Shown here: positions 1 through 7,779 of the stretch, one piece after another
How the letters are laid out: each line of letters opens with the position of its first letter
Numbering within the stretch: position 1 is the stretch's first letter
Notes under the pieces: generated by a model
The model's database searches: none
What the model was told of the DNA's origin: nothing
What the model saw: the letters and a program-made list of their open reading frames with translations, nothing else
Position numbers and translations under genes: made by a program
Source of the DNA: Desulfobacterales bacterium
Lineage (GTDB): Bacteria; Desulfobacterota; Desulfobacteria; Desulfobacterales; RPRI01
NCBI GenBank assembly: GCA_020052975.1
Contig: JAGVOC010000472.1
Location: forward strand, 1-10,323
Direction: 5' to 3'
Length of the DNA: 10,323 nucleotides

Positions 1-285
1 GAAAAAGCCCTGCATGATATTGGGATTAATTTAAACACCCTAAAGGTTATAGCTGAAATGGGGAGTACCGAAGCGATCAGGCAAGGGATCAAGGCTGGAA
101 TCGGCATATCTATTCTCTCCAAGAGGGCAGTGGAGAATGAATTGAAACTTAGGGTGCTCCTGGAAGTCAATATCCAGGGTCTTGAACTCATTAGACACTT
201 CTATATCGTATTTCATAAAGGAAGAACAAAGTCCCCTCTGTTAGAGGCATTTATTGGTTTCTTAATGGAAAACCATCCTATTTAG
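1..285 (+). CDS. LysR-family transcriptional regulator, C-terminal fragment (5' end outside window)
   Basis: The reading frame is open from base 1 and ends at TAG 283-285, giving 94 residues with no start codon inside the window. The stretch around residues 20-40 (MGSTEAIRQGIKAGIGISIL, then SKRAVENEL) is the typical end of the LysR substrate-binding (effector) domain, where a Gly-Ser-Thr turn and an Ala-Gly-hydrophobic-Gly segment line the ligand cleft, as in CysB/CbbR-like members. The remaining residues finish the domain with a beta strand (FYIVFHKG) and a last helix (LLEAFIGFLM). Full-length relatives are about 300 residues, so roughly two thirds, including the winged HTH, lies to the left. 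An internal ATG at 58 exists but falls within the conserved domain and is not a real start. The effector and target genes cannot be told. It converges on the defence operon and is probably unrelated to it. Confidence 0.85.
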   Translation, partial: EKALHDIGINLNTLKVIAEMGSTEAIRQGIKAGIGISILSKRAVENELKLRVLLEVNIQGLELIRHFYIVFHKGRTKSPLLEAFIGFLMENHPI

Positions 286-472
286 CGGTTATATTCAAAG
301 TCCTACCAATCAGTCTGAATTAGGAAATCCCCCCGCCAGTCTGCCGACAGGCAGGCAAAACATGTATAAAACATCTCTATCCTTCTCTAACGGGGCAAGG
401 CGCCGGACAGCTTGTCTCGTCGTTGCGAAGCAATTTTACGGGAACTTTGATTGTTGGGGTAAGGGAAGGCAA
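286..472. other. Convergent intergenic region, no gene seen
   Basis: These 187 bases separate the LysR stop from the Res stop, so both genes end into it. I see no open frame of note, no tRNA fold and no convincing rho-independent terminator for either gene. It holds a GC-rich palindrome at 339-356 (listed separately) and a 7-bp inverted repeat, TTGATTG at 447-453 with CAATCAA at 470-476, that overlaps the Res stop codon. That second repeat has a 16-base loop and no T-run after it on either strand, so it is a weak terminator candidate at best. Confidence 0.6.
339..356. repeat. Small GC-rich palindrome, REP-like
   Basis: CTGCC (341-345), loop GACA, GGCAG (350-354) form a hairpin that extends outward by a T-G wobble pair and a G-C pair to 339-356, seven pairs in total, preceded by a CCCCCC-type run at 329-334. 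GC-rich palindromes of this type are often dispersed many times between genes of bacterial chromosomes (REP-like elements). Only one copy lies in this window, so the repeat status is inferred. It could act as a bidirectional transcript end between the two convergent genes, although there is no T-tract. Confidence 0.35.
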
Positions 473-3151
473 TCAACTTAGATTAAATTCATATTGTTTG
501 ATTAAAATATCTAATCTCATATTTAACATAACTGCATTATGAGGAATTAGGATATATTTCCAAGGCTTTCCATTATTTTCAGTCGTAAACTTAGTTGCAT
601 TTTGACAATATTCTAAGGCCGCCTGAGATTTTGCCTGAACTTCAGATGTCTCAATATCTCCCTCTTTCTTGGTCTCAACCATATAAATCGCGTCCTGAGT
701 TTCAACGATAAAATCAGGGGTATATTGCCGTGAATTATACTTCCAATAAATGTTGAATTGGCTTTGGGCTGGGCGTAGCCATCTTAAAACATCGGCATCA
801 TTTTCCAAGATGACAGTAAAGTCTTTCTCTGTTTTAGAATCAAATTTATAGAATGTATGACACGCCTTCTGAAATCCACTAAAGACCTTAGTCGGTATTG
901 AATTAGTAGGTATAATTGTGTCTGTATAATGATGAATTTTATCCTTTGTGTATTTAGAAAAATTGTGTTCTTCAATCTTGGTAAATGGCTTTACGATAGG
1001 CTTTTCAAATTCAGGAGCTTCAAAATAGAAATGTTCCATAAGTTGAGAATGGATATACCGGCCTATCTCACGTTTATGATATTGCACTACATTAATTAGT
1101 TTTTCTGAATCCAAATAGGTTTTAAACTTATCGATAGCCTGATTTGCCAGTTTAAAGAGCAAATCTGCGTGTCTGTCATATTCAACCTCCGGAGAGTTAA
1201 TAAGTTCATTGACAACTATCCTTTCAGGATGGTCAATAACTATCTTCCCGCCACCAATAATCGTATCATATGCATTATCTTGTTCCCTTAGCTTCTTTAC
1301 CAATATTTCTTCTGATACCGGCTGAAAATTCAAGCGGCCCACATCAAGGTCAAAATCTTTAAAACCTGAGCGTACTTTGTCACTTTGCTGAATAATAATA
1401 CGGGGTATTTCAATAACATTCTTAACAAAACGGTTAACTATCGTCTCGTAAACCTCTTCAATCTGTTTAATCATATCGCCAGCAAATAGATCAAGCTGAG
1501 GGGTACTCTGTATCTTCTCCTTTATCTTTTGAATAGCGATCTCTTTGATCTCAATTTTATTGAGGTCATGTATGCTGGTTACAGAACTGCTTAATTCCGG
1601 TAACATGTCAACTATTGCCTCTTTAGCCTTATTATTCACTAAAGCTTGCTGTTTCTCTTCAGGCTTTGTTATCTCTTGAATACGTTTTTCTTCTTGCGCT
1701 ATCTCTTGCTGCAAGCTAGAAGTCGAAGTCATAACTTCTTTGGGTTGGCTTAAATCATCAGCATCAATTTCAATAATATTTTCTCGTCTAATAATAGATC
1801 CGGGCTTATTAGCCTCATCGATAATCTCTTGAAACCTGTCATGTGCAACAATGGTTAGCTTATCAGCCTTATCCACGCCTGTTCTCTTTCCGTATGGCAG
1901 TCTTAAACCCCTGCCAATCGTTTGTTCTCTTAACGTCACAGAAGCAGCTGTTCGTAGTGGAATAATCGTATAAAGGTTGGTCACGTCCCATCCCTCTTTG
2001 AGCATGTTCACATGGATAACTATCTCAATATTGTTACTCGGATCTTCTAAAGACAATAATTGCGCAATGTTTTCATCCTTTTCTTCCCCGCGTTGATTAG
2101 AATGAATCTCCATTACCTTGTCTGCATAGTACCCATCAAAAAAGGCTTTAGAGCAGATCAATTCCTTAAGTTTTCCTGCATGTGTAGTGTCTTTGGCAAC
2201 AACAAGTACAAATGGTTTAACTAACCGGGTTTTCTTATCCCGCGCATAAATATCCAAAGCAACCTTCGTATCTTCATGAATTCGAACACCATCTTCTAAT
2301 TTAAGCTGGTCTAACTCATCTATGGAATAATGGCTTGGATCGAAATTCTTTCGTGTTGCTACGGCAGGTTCTTTTACAAAACCGTCAATAATTGCCCTGG
2401 CTAAAGAGTATTCATACACAACATTCTTAAATTTTATTGGGCCCCCGCTTCGTTCCACCTGAGGAGTTGCAGTCAATTCTAATCCTAATATTGGGTTCAG
2501 CTCATTAATTACCTGCATCCCTCTATCTGCCCGGTAATGATGTGATTCATCCATTAGCAGAACTAAGTCTTTAAGATTCGATAAATAGTTGAAATAAGAA
2601 TCTCCAATATACTCGGACAATCTCTTGATGCGGGCAACATTGTTACCCCGGGTTTCTGCGTTGATCTTTGATATATTGAAAACATTAATATGAACTTCTG
2701 ATTCGAAGATAGTCAATTGTCGTGCCTCGTGGTAATTCTCACCGGTAATCACACGTGGCCTATTATTAACAAATTCGCCGATGCCCTGAAATACATACTT
2801 TGGATGCGCCGGGTTAGAGAAGTCGTTATTTAATTTGTTATAGATAGTCAAATTGGGAGCCAGGACAAAGAAGTTTTTGATTCCTTTGGCTAAATATAAA
2901 TAGGCGATAAATGCCCCCATGAGCCTTGTCTTTCCTACACCAGTTGCTATCGAGAAACAAATGGATGGGAAATCTCTTTCAAAATCAGAGCAAGTCGGGT
3001 GAGCGCTATTGACCTTTTGAAGTTCTTCATAAAGATTCGCATTCTTTTGCAGTGTTAGTTTATCCGCCAAGTCAGCTAAAATATTCAAGCTATCTGTCTG
3101 GGGTGGCCGTAAACTGAGGCGATTCTTAATAGCGTTGGCTATTTTATTCAT
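473..3151 (-). CDS. res: Type III restriction-modification system endonuclease subunit Res (SF2 helicase plus PD-ExK nuclease)
   Basis: The Res subunit hydrolyses ATP and cleaves DNA in complex with Mod. Numbered from the ATG at 3151 (892 aa), a Walker A (ATGVGKT, 69-75), Walker B/DEAD motif (DESHH, 201-205), motif III (TATPQ, about 228-231) and motif VI (EQTIGRGLR, about 409-417) form the SF2 helicase core; the segment NMLKEGWDV before motif VI is typical of Res proteins. Near the C-terminus PDF (D813) is followed 13 residues later by ETK (E826, K828), the PD-(D/E)xK nuclease signature, so both activities look intact. Length fits Res proteins (about 850-1000 aa). A GTG at 3160 would add three residues, but AGGAGG touches it directly, whereas the same AGGAGG is 9 nt from the ATG at 3151, so I chose the ATG. 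It overlaps the end of mod by 8 nt, suggesting translational coupling. It is the last gene of the operon; stop is TGA. Confidence 0.92.
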   Translation of the reverse strand: MNKIANAIKNRLSLRPPQTDSLNILADLADKLTLQKNANLYEELQKVNSAHPTCSDFERDFPSICFSIATGVGKTRLMGAFIAYLYLAKGIKNFFVLAPNLTIYNKLNNDFSNPAHPKYVFQGIGEFVNNRPRVITGENYHEARQLTIFESEVHINVFNISKINAETRGNNVARIKRLSEYIGDSYFNYLSNLKDLVLLMDESHHYRADRGMQVINELNPILGLELTATPQVERSGGPIKFKNVVYEYSLARAIIDGFVKEPAVATRKNFDPSHYSIDELDQLKLEDGVRIHEDTKVALDIYARDKKTRLVKPFVLVVAKDTTHAGKLKELICSKAFFDGYYADKVMEIHSNQRGEEKDENIAQLLSLEDPSNNIEIVIHVNMLKEGWDVTNLYTIIPLRTAASVTLREQTIGRGLRLPYGKRTGVDKADKLTIVAHDRFQEIIDEANKPGSIIRRENIIEIDADDLSQPKEVMTSTSSLQQEIAQEEKRIQEITKPEEKQQALVNNKAKEAIVDMLPELSSSVTSIHDLNKIEIKEIAIQKIKEKIQSTPQLDLFAGDMIKQIEEVYETIVNRFVKNVIEIPRIIIQQSDKVRSGFKDFDLDVGRLNFQPVSEEILVKKLREQDNAYDTIIGGGKIVIDHPERIVVNELINSPEVEYDRHADLLFKLANQAIDKFKTYLDSEKLINVVQYHKREIGRYIHSQLMEHFYFEAPEFEKPIVKPFTKIEEHNFSKYTKDKIHHYTDTIIPTNSIPTKVFSGFQKACHTFYKFDSKTEKDFTVILENDADVLRWLRPAQSQFNIYWKYNSRQYTPDFIVETQDAIYMVETKKEGDIETSEVQAKSQAALEYCQNATKFTTENNGKPWKYILIPHNAVMLNMRLDILIKQYEFNLS

Positions 3152-4817
3152 ACAGGTCACCCTCCTCTTCAGGTAAATCTATGATATTCAGCATGTAATC
3201 CTCTTTACCAAATTCGCATCTGCCAAGCACAGCTTGAGGGATCTTCTTAATTGTAATTTCAGCATACTTGTCTTCACAGGCTTTCTGATAAGACTTGGCA
3301 CAAATAAGAAGGCTTTCCCCCTCCTTCATTTCTTCATGAATTTTGTCTAAAAGTTCTATTGTTACAAACTGGGTAGTCGTGAATATGAAATCTTTCTCCG
3401 TTGATTGACCTTGCTTCCAATAAACTTGTTCATCGGGAGAATATTTAAAGCCCTCATGCTTTGCCATAGCCGCAGCCAGCATATCCGCGTTATATTTCTC
3501 ATCAATAACCCAATTATCATATTTGTCTTTCTTTAAGAGACTCGGGGATAGATAGTAATATTTAAACCCTCCACCACCCTTCCAATTTTGTGACTTAGAG
3601 GCACCTGATTGGTCTTTTCCATCTATAACACTTTTAAATCTCGGTATACAATGTGTATGGCAATGTTCTCCCAATTCAACACCGAGCCATTTCCTACCCA
3701 TTTTATGAGCAACTGCAGCTGTTGTGCCAGAACCAAGAAACGAATCAAGAACAATATCGCCCGGTGAAGAAAAATGCTTTAAAATAAGCTCTATTAGTTT
3801 TTCAGGTTTTTTACCACTTCTAAAGTCCGCACCACCTTCTAAGCGGCAATTCCCAAATTCTGCCGTCATGTCATAGTAATTTTCTATTGGCCTTGTCCGT
3901 CCATCCGTCTTTCCTCCTAGTTGACTAATAGGGACACCTTGATAATACTTACCTTTTGTTGCTCCTTCTCGTTTTGGTCCAGTGAAATATCTAAAATCAA
4001 ATTGATCATCACCAATACCATAAATTTTATATAATACACCCAAGCCATCTTTATCTGAAAGTCCTGCTAAAAAATCTCTAAAATATCTTCCTGAAGAATT
4101 CCCATCCAGAATAGTCCCTGAAGCCCAAATTTCTTTTAATCCCTTTTCTGATCCCTCTCCTTTTTTGATTTCGTACTCATCTTTTTGAAAAATAACCCCC
4201 TTTTTCCCTCCTAATACAATTTCCTTGCCTTTAGCTTTTTCATTTACGTAATAACAAAATTTATCAAGGGATGTTGTTATCTTATTAAGATTGGGCTTTG
4301 CGCCGAACTCTTTTCTGTAAACGTGTATCTGCTCTATCTGTTTATGAAAATCCATATCCTGTTTTAAGGTTTTGGTTGCATATCTAACTTGCACATAAAT
4401 TGTTGTTAGATAATTATTTCTACCAAATACCTCATCCAACAGTATTTTTACATAATGACCTTCAGCATCGTCTATCTGACAACACAAGAAACCATCATTG
4501 CTTAAAAGCTTATGCAATATTTCTAAACGGGGCTTCATCAGCGATAGCCATAATGAATGCTCTAAGGAATCATCATAATGTTCGAAAGCATTACCTGTAT
4601 TGTAAGGAGGATCTATATAAACACATTTGACTTGATTTGCGAAATCCTGTTCTAATGCTTTAAGAGCCAGAAGATTGTCCCCATAAATAAGCATATTCTC
4701 AGTATTCTTATCACCATAAGATTTCTCGGGATCCTCAATCAAAATACGCGGTTCAAGCTTAATTTGTTCGTCTTTGCCAATCCAGGTTAACTCAAGCTTT
4801 TGTTTCTTATTATTCAT
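3144..4817 (-). CDS. mod: Type III-like site-specific DNA (adenine-N6) methyltransferase, Mod subunit
   Basis: This enzyme would transfer a methyl group from S-adenosylmethionine to adenine in a short recognition site, and supply DNA recognition to Res. Numbered from the ATG at 4817 (557 aa), the catalytic motif IV DPPYNTG is at 69-75 and the SAM-binding motif I (DSFLGSGTT) at 358-366. This order, catalytic motif first, marks the beta class used by type III Mod proteins. The segment QIDDAEGHYVK and DEVFGRNNYL after motif IV is typical of the family. Residues about 140-330 hold the variable, Lys/Glu-rich target-recognition domain. The C-terminal part (GGGGFKYYYLSPSLL) also matches Mod. A TTG at 4844 in frame would add nine residues, but AGAGGA lies 6 nt before the ATG at 4817 and the gap to the SNF2 stop is then 19 nt, so I chose ATG. 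N4-cytosine activity is possible for DPPY enzymes but less likely here. Its order directly before res is the usual mod-res arrangement. Confidence 0.93.
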   Translation of the reverse strand: MNNKKQKLELTWIGKDEQIKLEPRILIEDPEKSYGDKNTENMLIYGDNLLALKALEQDFANQVKCVYIDPPYNTGNAFEHYDDSLEHSLWLSLMKPRLEILHKLLSNDGFLCCQIDDAEGHYVKILLDEVFGRNNYLTTIYVQVRYATKTLKQDMDFHKQIEQIHVYRKEFGAKPNLNKITTSLDKFCYYVNEKAKGKEIVLGGKKGVIFQKDEYEIKKGEGSEKGLKEIWASGTILDGNSSGRYFRDFLAGLSDKDGLGVLYKIYGIGDDQFDFRYFTGPKREGATKGKYYQGVPISQLGGKTDGRTRPIENYYDMTAEFGNCRLEGGADFRSGKKPEKLIELILKHFSSPGDIVLDSFLGSGTTAAVAHKMGRKWLGVELGEHCHTHCIPRFKSVIDGKDQSGASKSQNWKGGGGFKYYYLSPSLLKKDKYDNWVIDEKYNADMLAAAMAKHEGFKYSPDEQVYWKQGQSTEKDFIFTTTQFVTIELLDKIHEEMKEGESLLICAKSYQKACEDKYAEITIKKIPQAVLGRCEFGKEDYMLNIIDLPEEEGDLYE

Positions 4818-4836
4818 AAATTCCTCTCGTTCTAAA

Positions 4837-7779
4837 TTAAACAACCTTCCAGCGAATCTGAAAAAGCTCTTTCAAAGAAGTTTTCTGCTTAAGCTGTGCT
4901 TCAACACGCTGGATAAATTCTTCTTTTCTATTATCAACTTCGTCTTGAGCGTCGAATAACTTTTTGCGCATTTCGTTCCGTTTCTTTTCCATATCCTTTA
5001 TCTTGCGTTGCTCTTTCACCTTCTCTTCAAGTTTCAGAATCTTCTTGGCGTTTGTTTTTGAGGATTTAATATCAATATCCAGCTTCTTTAACTCCAATTC
5101 GAGAGCTTTCTTCATATCATCGGCCCATTTATCCAACTTATCGACTTCATTATCAAAATACTCGCTGTTACGCTCAGCACTGCGCATTGTTATAAGATTA
5201 ATAATTTCCTGCTCTAAATTACTGATCTTTTTCTTCTCACTTTCATTAACAACACATGATGAGCCATTAATATCAGCTTTTAGGGAAAATAGTTTTTTAG
5301 CGATGTCCGAATCAATTACTTCACCATCATTATCTAAGGCGGACAAAATTACATGGTCTTCTGCTTCCAGGGATTCTATTGTGTAGTTGCTTGCCTTCAA
5401 AATTCCGGTCTTGCCGATTAATGGCTTTAACACAGAGATGATTGTAGGGTTGTTAGAATAATCAAAAATAATTTCGGCTTCTTCTAGAGGTTTCCTCTTA
5501 ATAACATTTAGAATCTTTTGAGCCAAAGGATGCCCTGGCCGGTAAATATGAGCATCCTCAATATTCTTGCCAATCCTGTATGGACCCGGATGTATATTTT
5601 CTTCTGGGAAAGGATTGCTTTTAAGCATGAAAGAATATTCATGCTCCGCAAAATCAGCATTATCTTGAAGATAATATCGGGTGGTATCCCAAAGCCATCG
5701 TTCATAAATATCAAGGAAAAGCTGACTTTCTCGTATGTTAATTTTCAATTTTTCATGAACTTCTGAATCAAAGTTTTCGAGAAGTTTCTGACGAGTGTCC
5801 ATCAAATTATTTTTAATGCTTTCATCCATTTCGTTCTGTAGGGCATCAAATGCAGTATTTATTTCATCTTCTGTTCGGCAGCTCTGATAAATGGCAGCTA
5901 TCCTTTTTTCAAAGTCAACACCTGATTCAATGCTTCCCAAGACTTCATCGCTTGCGCCGAAAACACCTTTAAAGAGATTAAATTTTTGATCTAAAAGTTC
6001 GTAAACCCTCTGGTCAGCGGCATTCTTGCGATTCACAAAGTTTATAACAACCACGTCATAATTCTGCCCATATCTATGACATCTGCCAATTCTTTGCTCA
6101 ATCCGTTGAGGGTTCCAGGGTAAATCATAATTTATAAGCAATGAGCAGAATTGAAGGTTAACGCCTTCTGCCCCGGCTTCAGTGGCAATCATAATTTCTG
6201 CTTCATCTTTGAAATAGTCTATAATGGCCGCGCGCTTATCTGCCGTTTTAGAACCGGTAATCTTATCGCTGTCCCTGTTTTTCTCTACCCAGTCTCGATA
6301 AATTGTTTTAGATTTATCATCGTTATTTGATCCGTTGAATAAAACTATCTTATCATCGTAACCTTTCTCAGAAAGAAGCCTCAAAAGGTAATCCTGGGTG
6401 ATTCTTGACTCAGTAAAGATAATTGCTTTCCTTTTGGCGCCTAATTCGGCAGCCATTTCAAAACCTTCTTTGAGAGCGATCAACAACGCCTCTCCCTTAG
6501 AGTTCTTCCAGATTATTTTTGCCAAATCACGATTCTTCTCAAGATCGGCCTTCTCTTGTTTCATAAGAACGATATCTTCCTTGGTATAAGACACATTCTT
6601 CTTTGTCTTTTCTTCTCCGTCCTCCTCTTCTTCATCGCTCCATTCGTCTTCGAGTTCATCAAGATTCTCAACATCTTCGTCCAGACCCTGTATGCCAGTT
6701 TCTTCTTCAAATAACTGTTCCTCGGCCTCTTCGATTAGTTTAGTTAATCTATATACAAGGCTGTTTAATGTACTTACGATTGCGAAAGAAGAAGATGCTA
6801 ATAATTTCCGTAAGATAAGAGTAATCAACTGACGCTGGCTGGATGGAAGTGCAAATAAAACAGGGCGTTGGAGGTATTCTGACATTCTGTTATAAAGCTC
6901 TATTTCCTGTTCTGATGGTATATAGTCCTGTGTTAATGGGATGCGTTTAGTATATTTGATATATTCCAAGACCTGCCTACGCAACGTACGGGTACAAATA
7001 GGCTTCAAGCGATTCCGCAACTCTGTAAACATTTCTTGCCTTGGCTCAATTAAACCTAATTCACTTTCATAAATATCTTGTTCTCGTGAAACTCGTGAAT
7101 AATTAACCTTAAAGCTTTTTAAATCACCGAATACATGCTCGTCAATGACGCTGACCAAGCCGTAGAGTTCAAGAAGAGAGTTTTGAAGAGGTGTTGCCGT
7201 AAGTAAAATTTTAGGCACTTCAATTAATGTATTCTTTATTTCCTTTGCTATTTTATTGCTGGTCTTGTAAACATTCCGCAAGTGATGCGCTTCATCTATA
7301 ACCGCCAAATCCCATTGTATCGGTTTTATGTATGGCGATTTTGAACGTGCAAAATGATATGAACAAATGACAATTACATCCTTTTGATCAAATGGATTGA
7401 GATTACCTTCTTTTATGTATTGATTAAATGATTTTGCCTCAAGGATAATGGAAGGGATAAAAAATTTCTCTTGAAGTTCTGCATTCCATTGTTTTCGTAA
7501 ATTCGCTGGAACAATTAAGAGTATCTTTCTTCTCCTCTCCGCCCATTTCTGCGATAGAACAAGTCCGGCCTCAATTGTTTTCCCAAGCCCTACCTCATCC
7601 GCCAAGAGTGCGCCTCTGGAAAGAGGGGAACGAAAGGCAAAAAGAGCAGCCTCAATCTGATGCGGATTAAGATCAACCTGCGCATTAGAAAGCGTCGAAG
7701 ATAACTTTTCAAGATTATCCGAAGCGCACCTTTTGGTTAATTCATAAGCAAAATATTTTGCGTGATAAGCCGTAATCAC
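4837..7779 (-). CDS. SNF2/RapA-like DEAD/DEAH-box helicase (dsDNA translocase) of defence operon
   Basis: A 980-residue SF2 ATPase, expected to move along double-stranded DNA without strand separation. After a short N-terminus (YHAKYFAYEL) come the Q-like segment LNPHQIEAA, Walker A (ADEVGLGKT, 60-68), DEAH-box (DEAHH, 162-166), TATPLQN (194-200), and in the second RecA lobe TEAGAEGVNLQ (533-543) and motif VI (QRIGRCHRYGQ, 562-572). IGRxHRYGQ is characteristic of RapA/HepA and DISARM DrmD relatives. An acidic insertion (residues about 354-392, with EEEEDGEE) sits between the lobes, and the last roughly 130 residues are Lys/Glu-rich and read as a long coiled coil. The start is GTG at 7779, whose first base lies in the last UvrD codon (GTGA overlap); GGTGAAGGG lies just upstream. 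Its place before mod and res suggests it works with the R-M enzyme, perhaps in DNA scanning or protein displacement; that role is inferred. I see no nuclease motif. Confidence 0.88.
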   Translation of the reverse strand: MITAYHAKYFAYELTKRCASDNLEKLSSTLSNAQVDLNPHQIEAALFAFRSPLSRGALLADEVGLGKTIEAGLVLSQKWAERRRKILLIVPANLRKQWNAELQEKFFIPSIILEAKSFNQYIKEGNLNPFDQKDVIVICSYHFARSKSPYIKPIQWDLAVIDEAHHLRNVYKTSNKIAKEIKNTLIEVPKILLTATPLQNSLLELYGLVSVIDEHVFGDLKSFKVNYSRVSREQDIYESELGLIEPRQEMFTELRNRLKPICTRTLRRQVLEYIKYTKRIPLTQDYIPSEQEIELYNRMSEYLQRPVLFALPSSQRQLITLILRKLLASSSFAIVSTLNSLVYRLTKLIEEAEEQLFEEETGIQGLDEDVENLDELEDEWSDEEEEDGEEKTKKNVSYTKEDIVLMKQEKADLEKNRDLAKIIWKNSKGEALLIALKEGFEMAAELGAKRKAIIFTESRITQDYLLRLLSEKGYDDKIVLFNGSNNDDKSKTIYRDWVEKNRDSDKITGSKTADKRAAIIDYFKDEAEIMIATEAGAEGVNLQFCSLLINYDLPWNPQRIEQRIGRCHRYGQNYDVVVINFVNRKNAADQRVYELLDQKFNLFKGVFGASDEVLGSIESGVDFEKRIAAIYQSCRTEDEINTAFDALQNEMDESIKNNLMDTRQKLLENFDSEVHEKLKINIRESQLFLDIYERWLWDTTRYYLQDNADFAEHEYSFMLKSNPFPEENIHPGPYRIGKNIEDAHIYRPGHPLAQKILNVIKRKPLEEAEIIFDYSNNPTIISVLKPLIGKTGILKASNYTIESLEAEDHVILSALDNDGEVIDSDIAKKLFSLKADINGSSCVVNESEKKKISNLEQEIINLITMRSAERNSEYFDNEVDKLDKWADDMKKALELELKKLDIDIKSSKTNAKKILKLEEKVKEQRKIKDMEKKRNEMRKKLFDAQDEVDNRKEEFIQRVEAQLKQKTSLKELFQIRWKVV

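Noticed and set aside
421..438. TTGC-GAA-GCAA hairpin followed by TTTT as a terminator for the LysR gene
   Set aside because: Only four base pairs and a four-T run, more than 130 bases after the stop; too weak to call.
4191..4205. C5-T5 tract inside mod (G and A runs on the coding strand), as in phase-variable type III mod genes
   Set aside because: Runs of five bases are too short for efficient slippage, and the reading frame is intact; known phase-variable mod genes carry much longer tracts.
4964..5386. 140-codon plus-strand open frame opposite the SNF2 gene, rich in Phe and Ser
   Set aside because: It is the antisense shadow of the Lys/Glu-rich coiled-coil region; Lys/Glu codons read backwards give Phe/Leu/Ser. 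No ribosome site or family similarity is evident.
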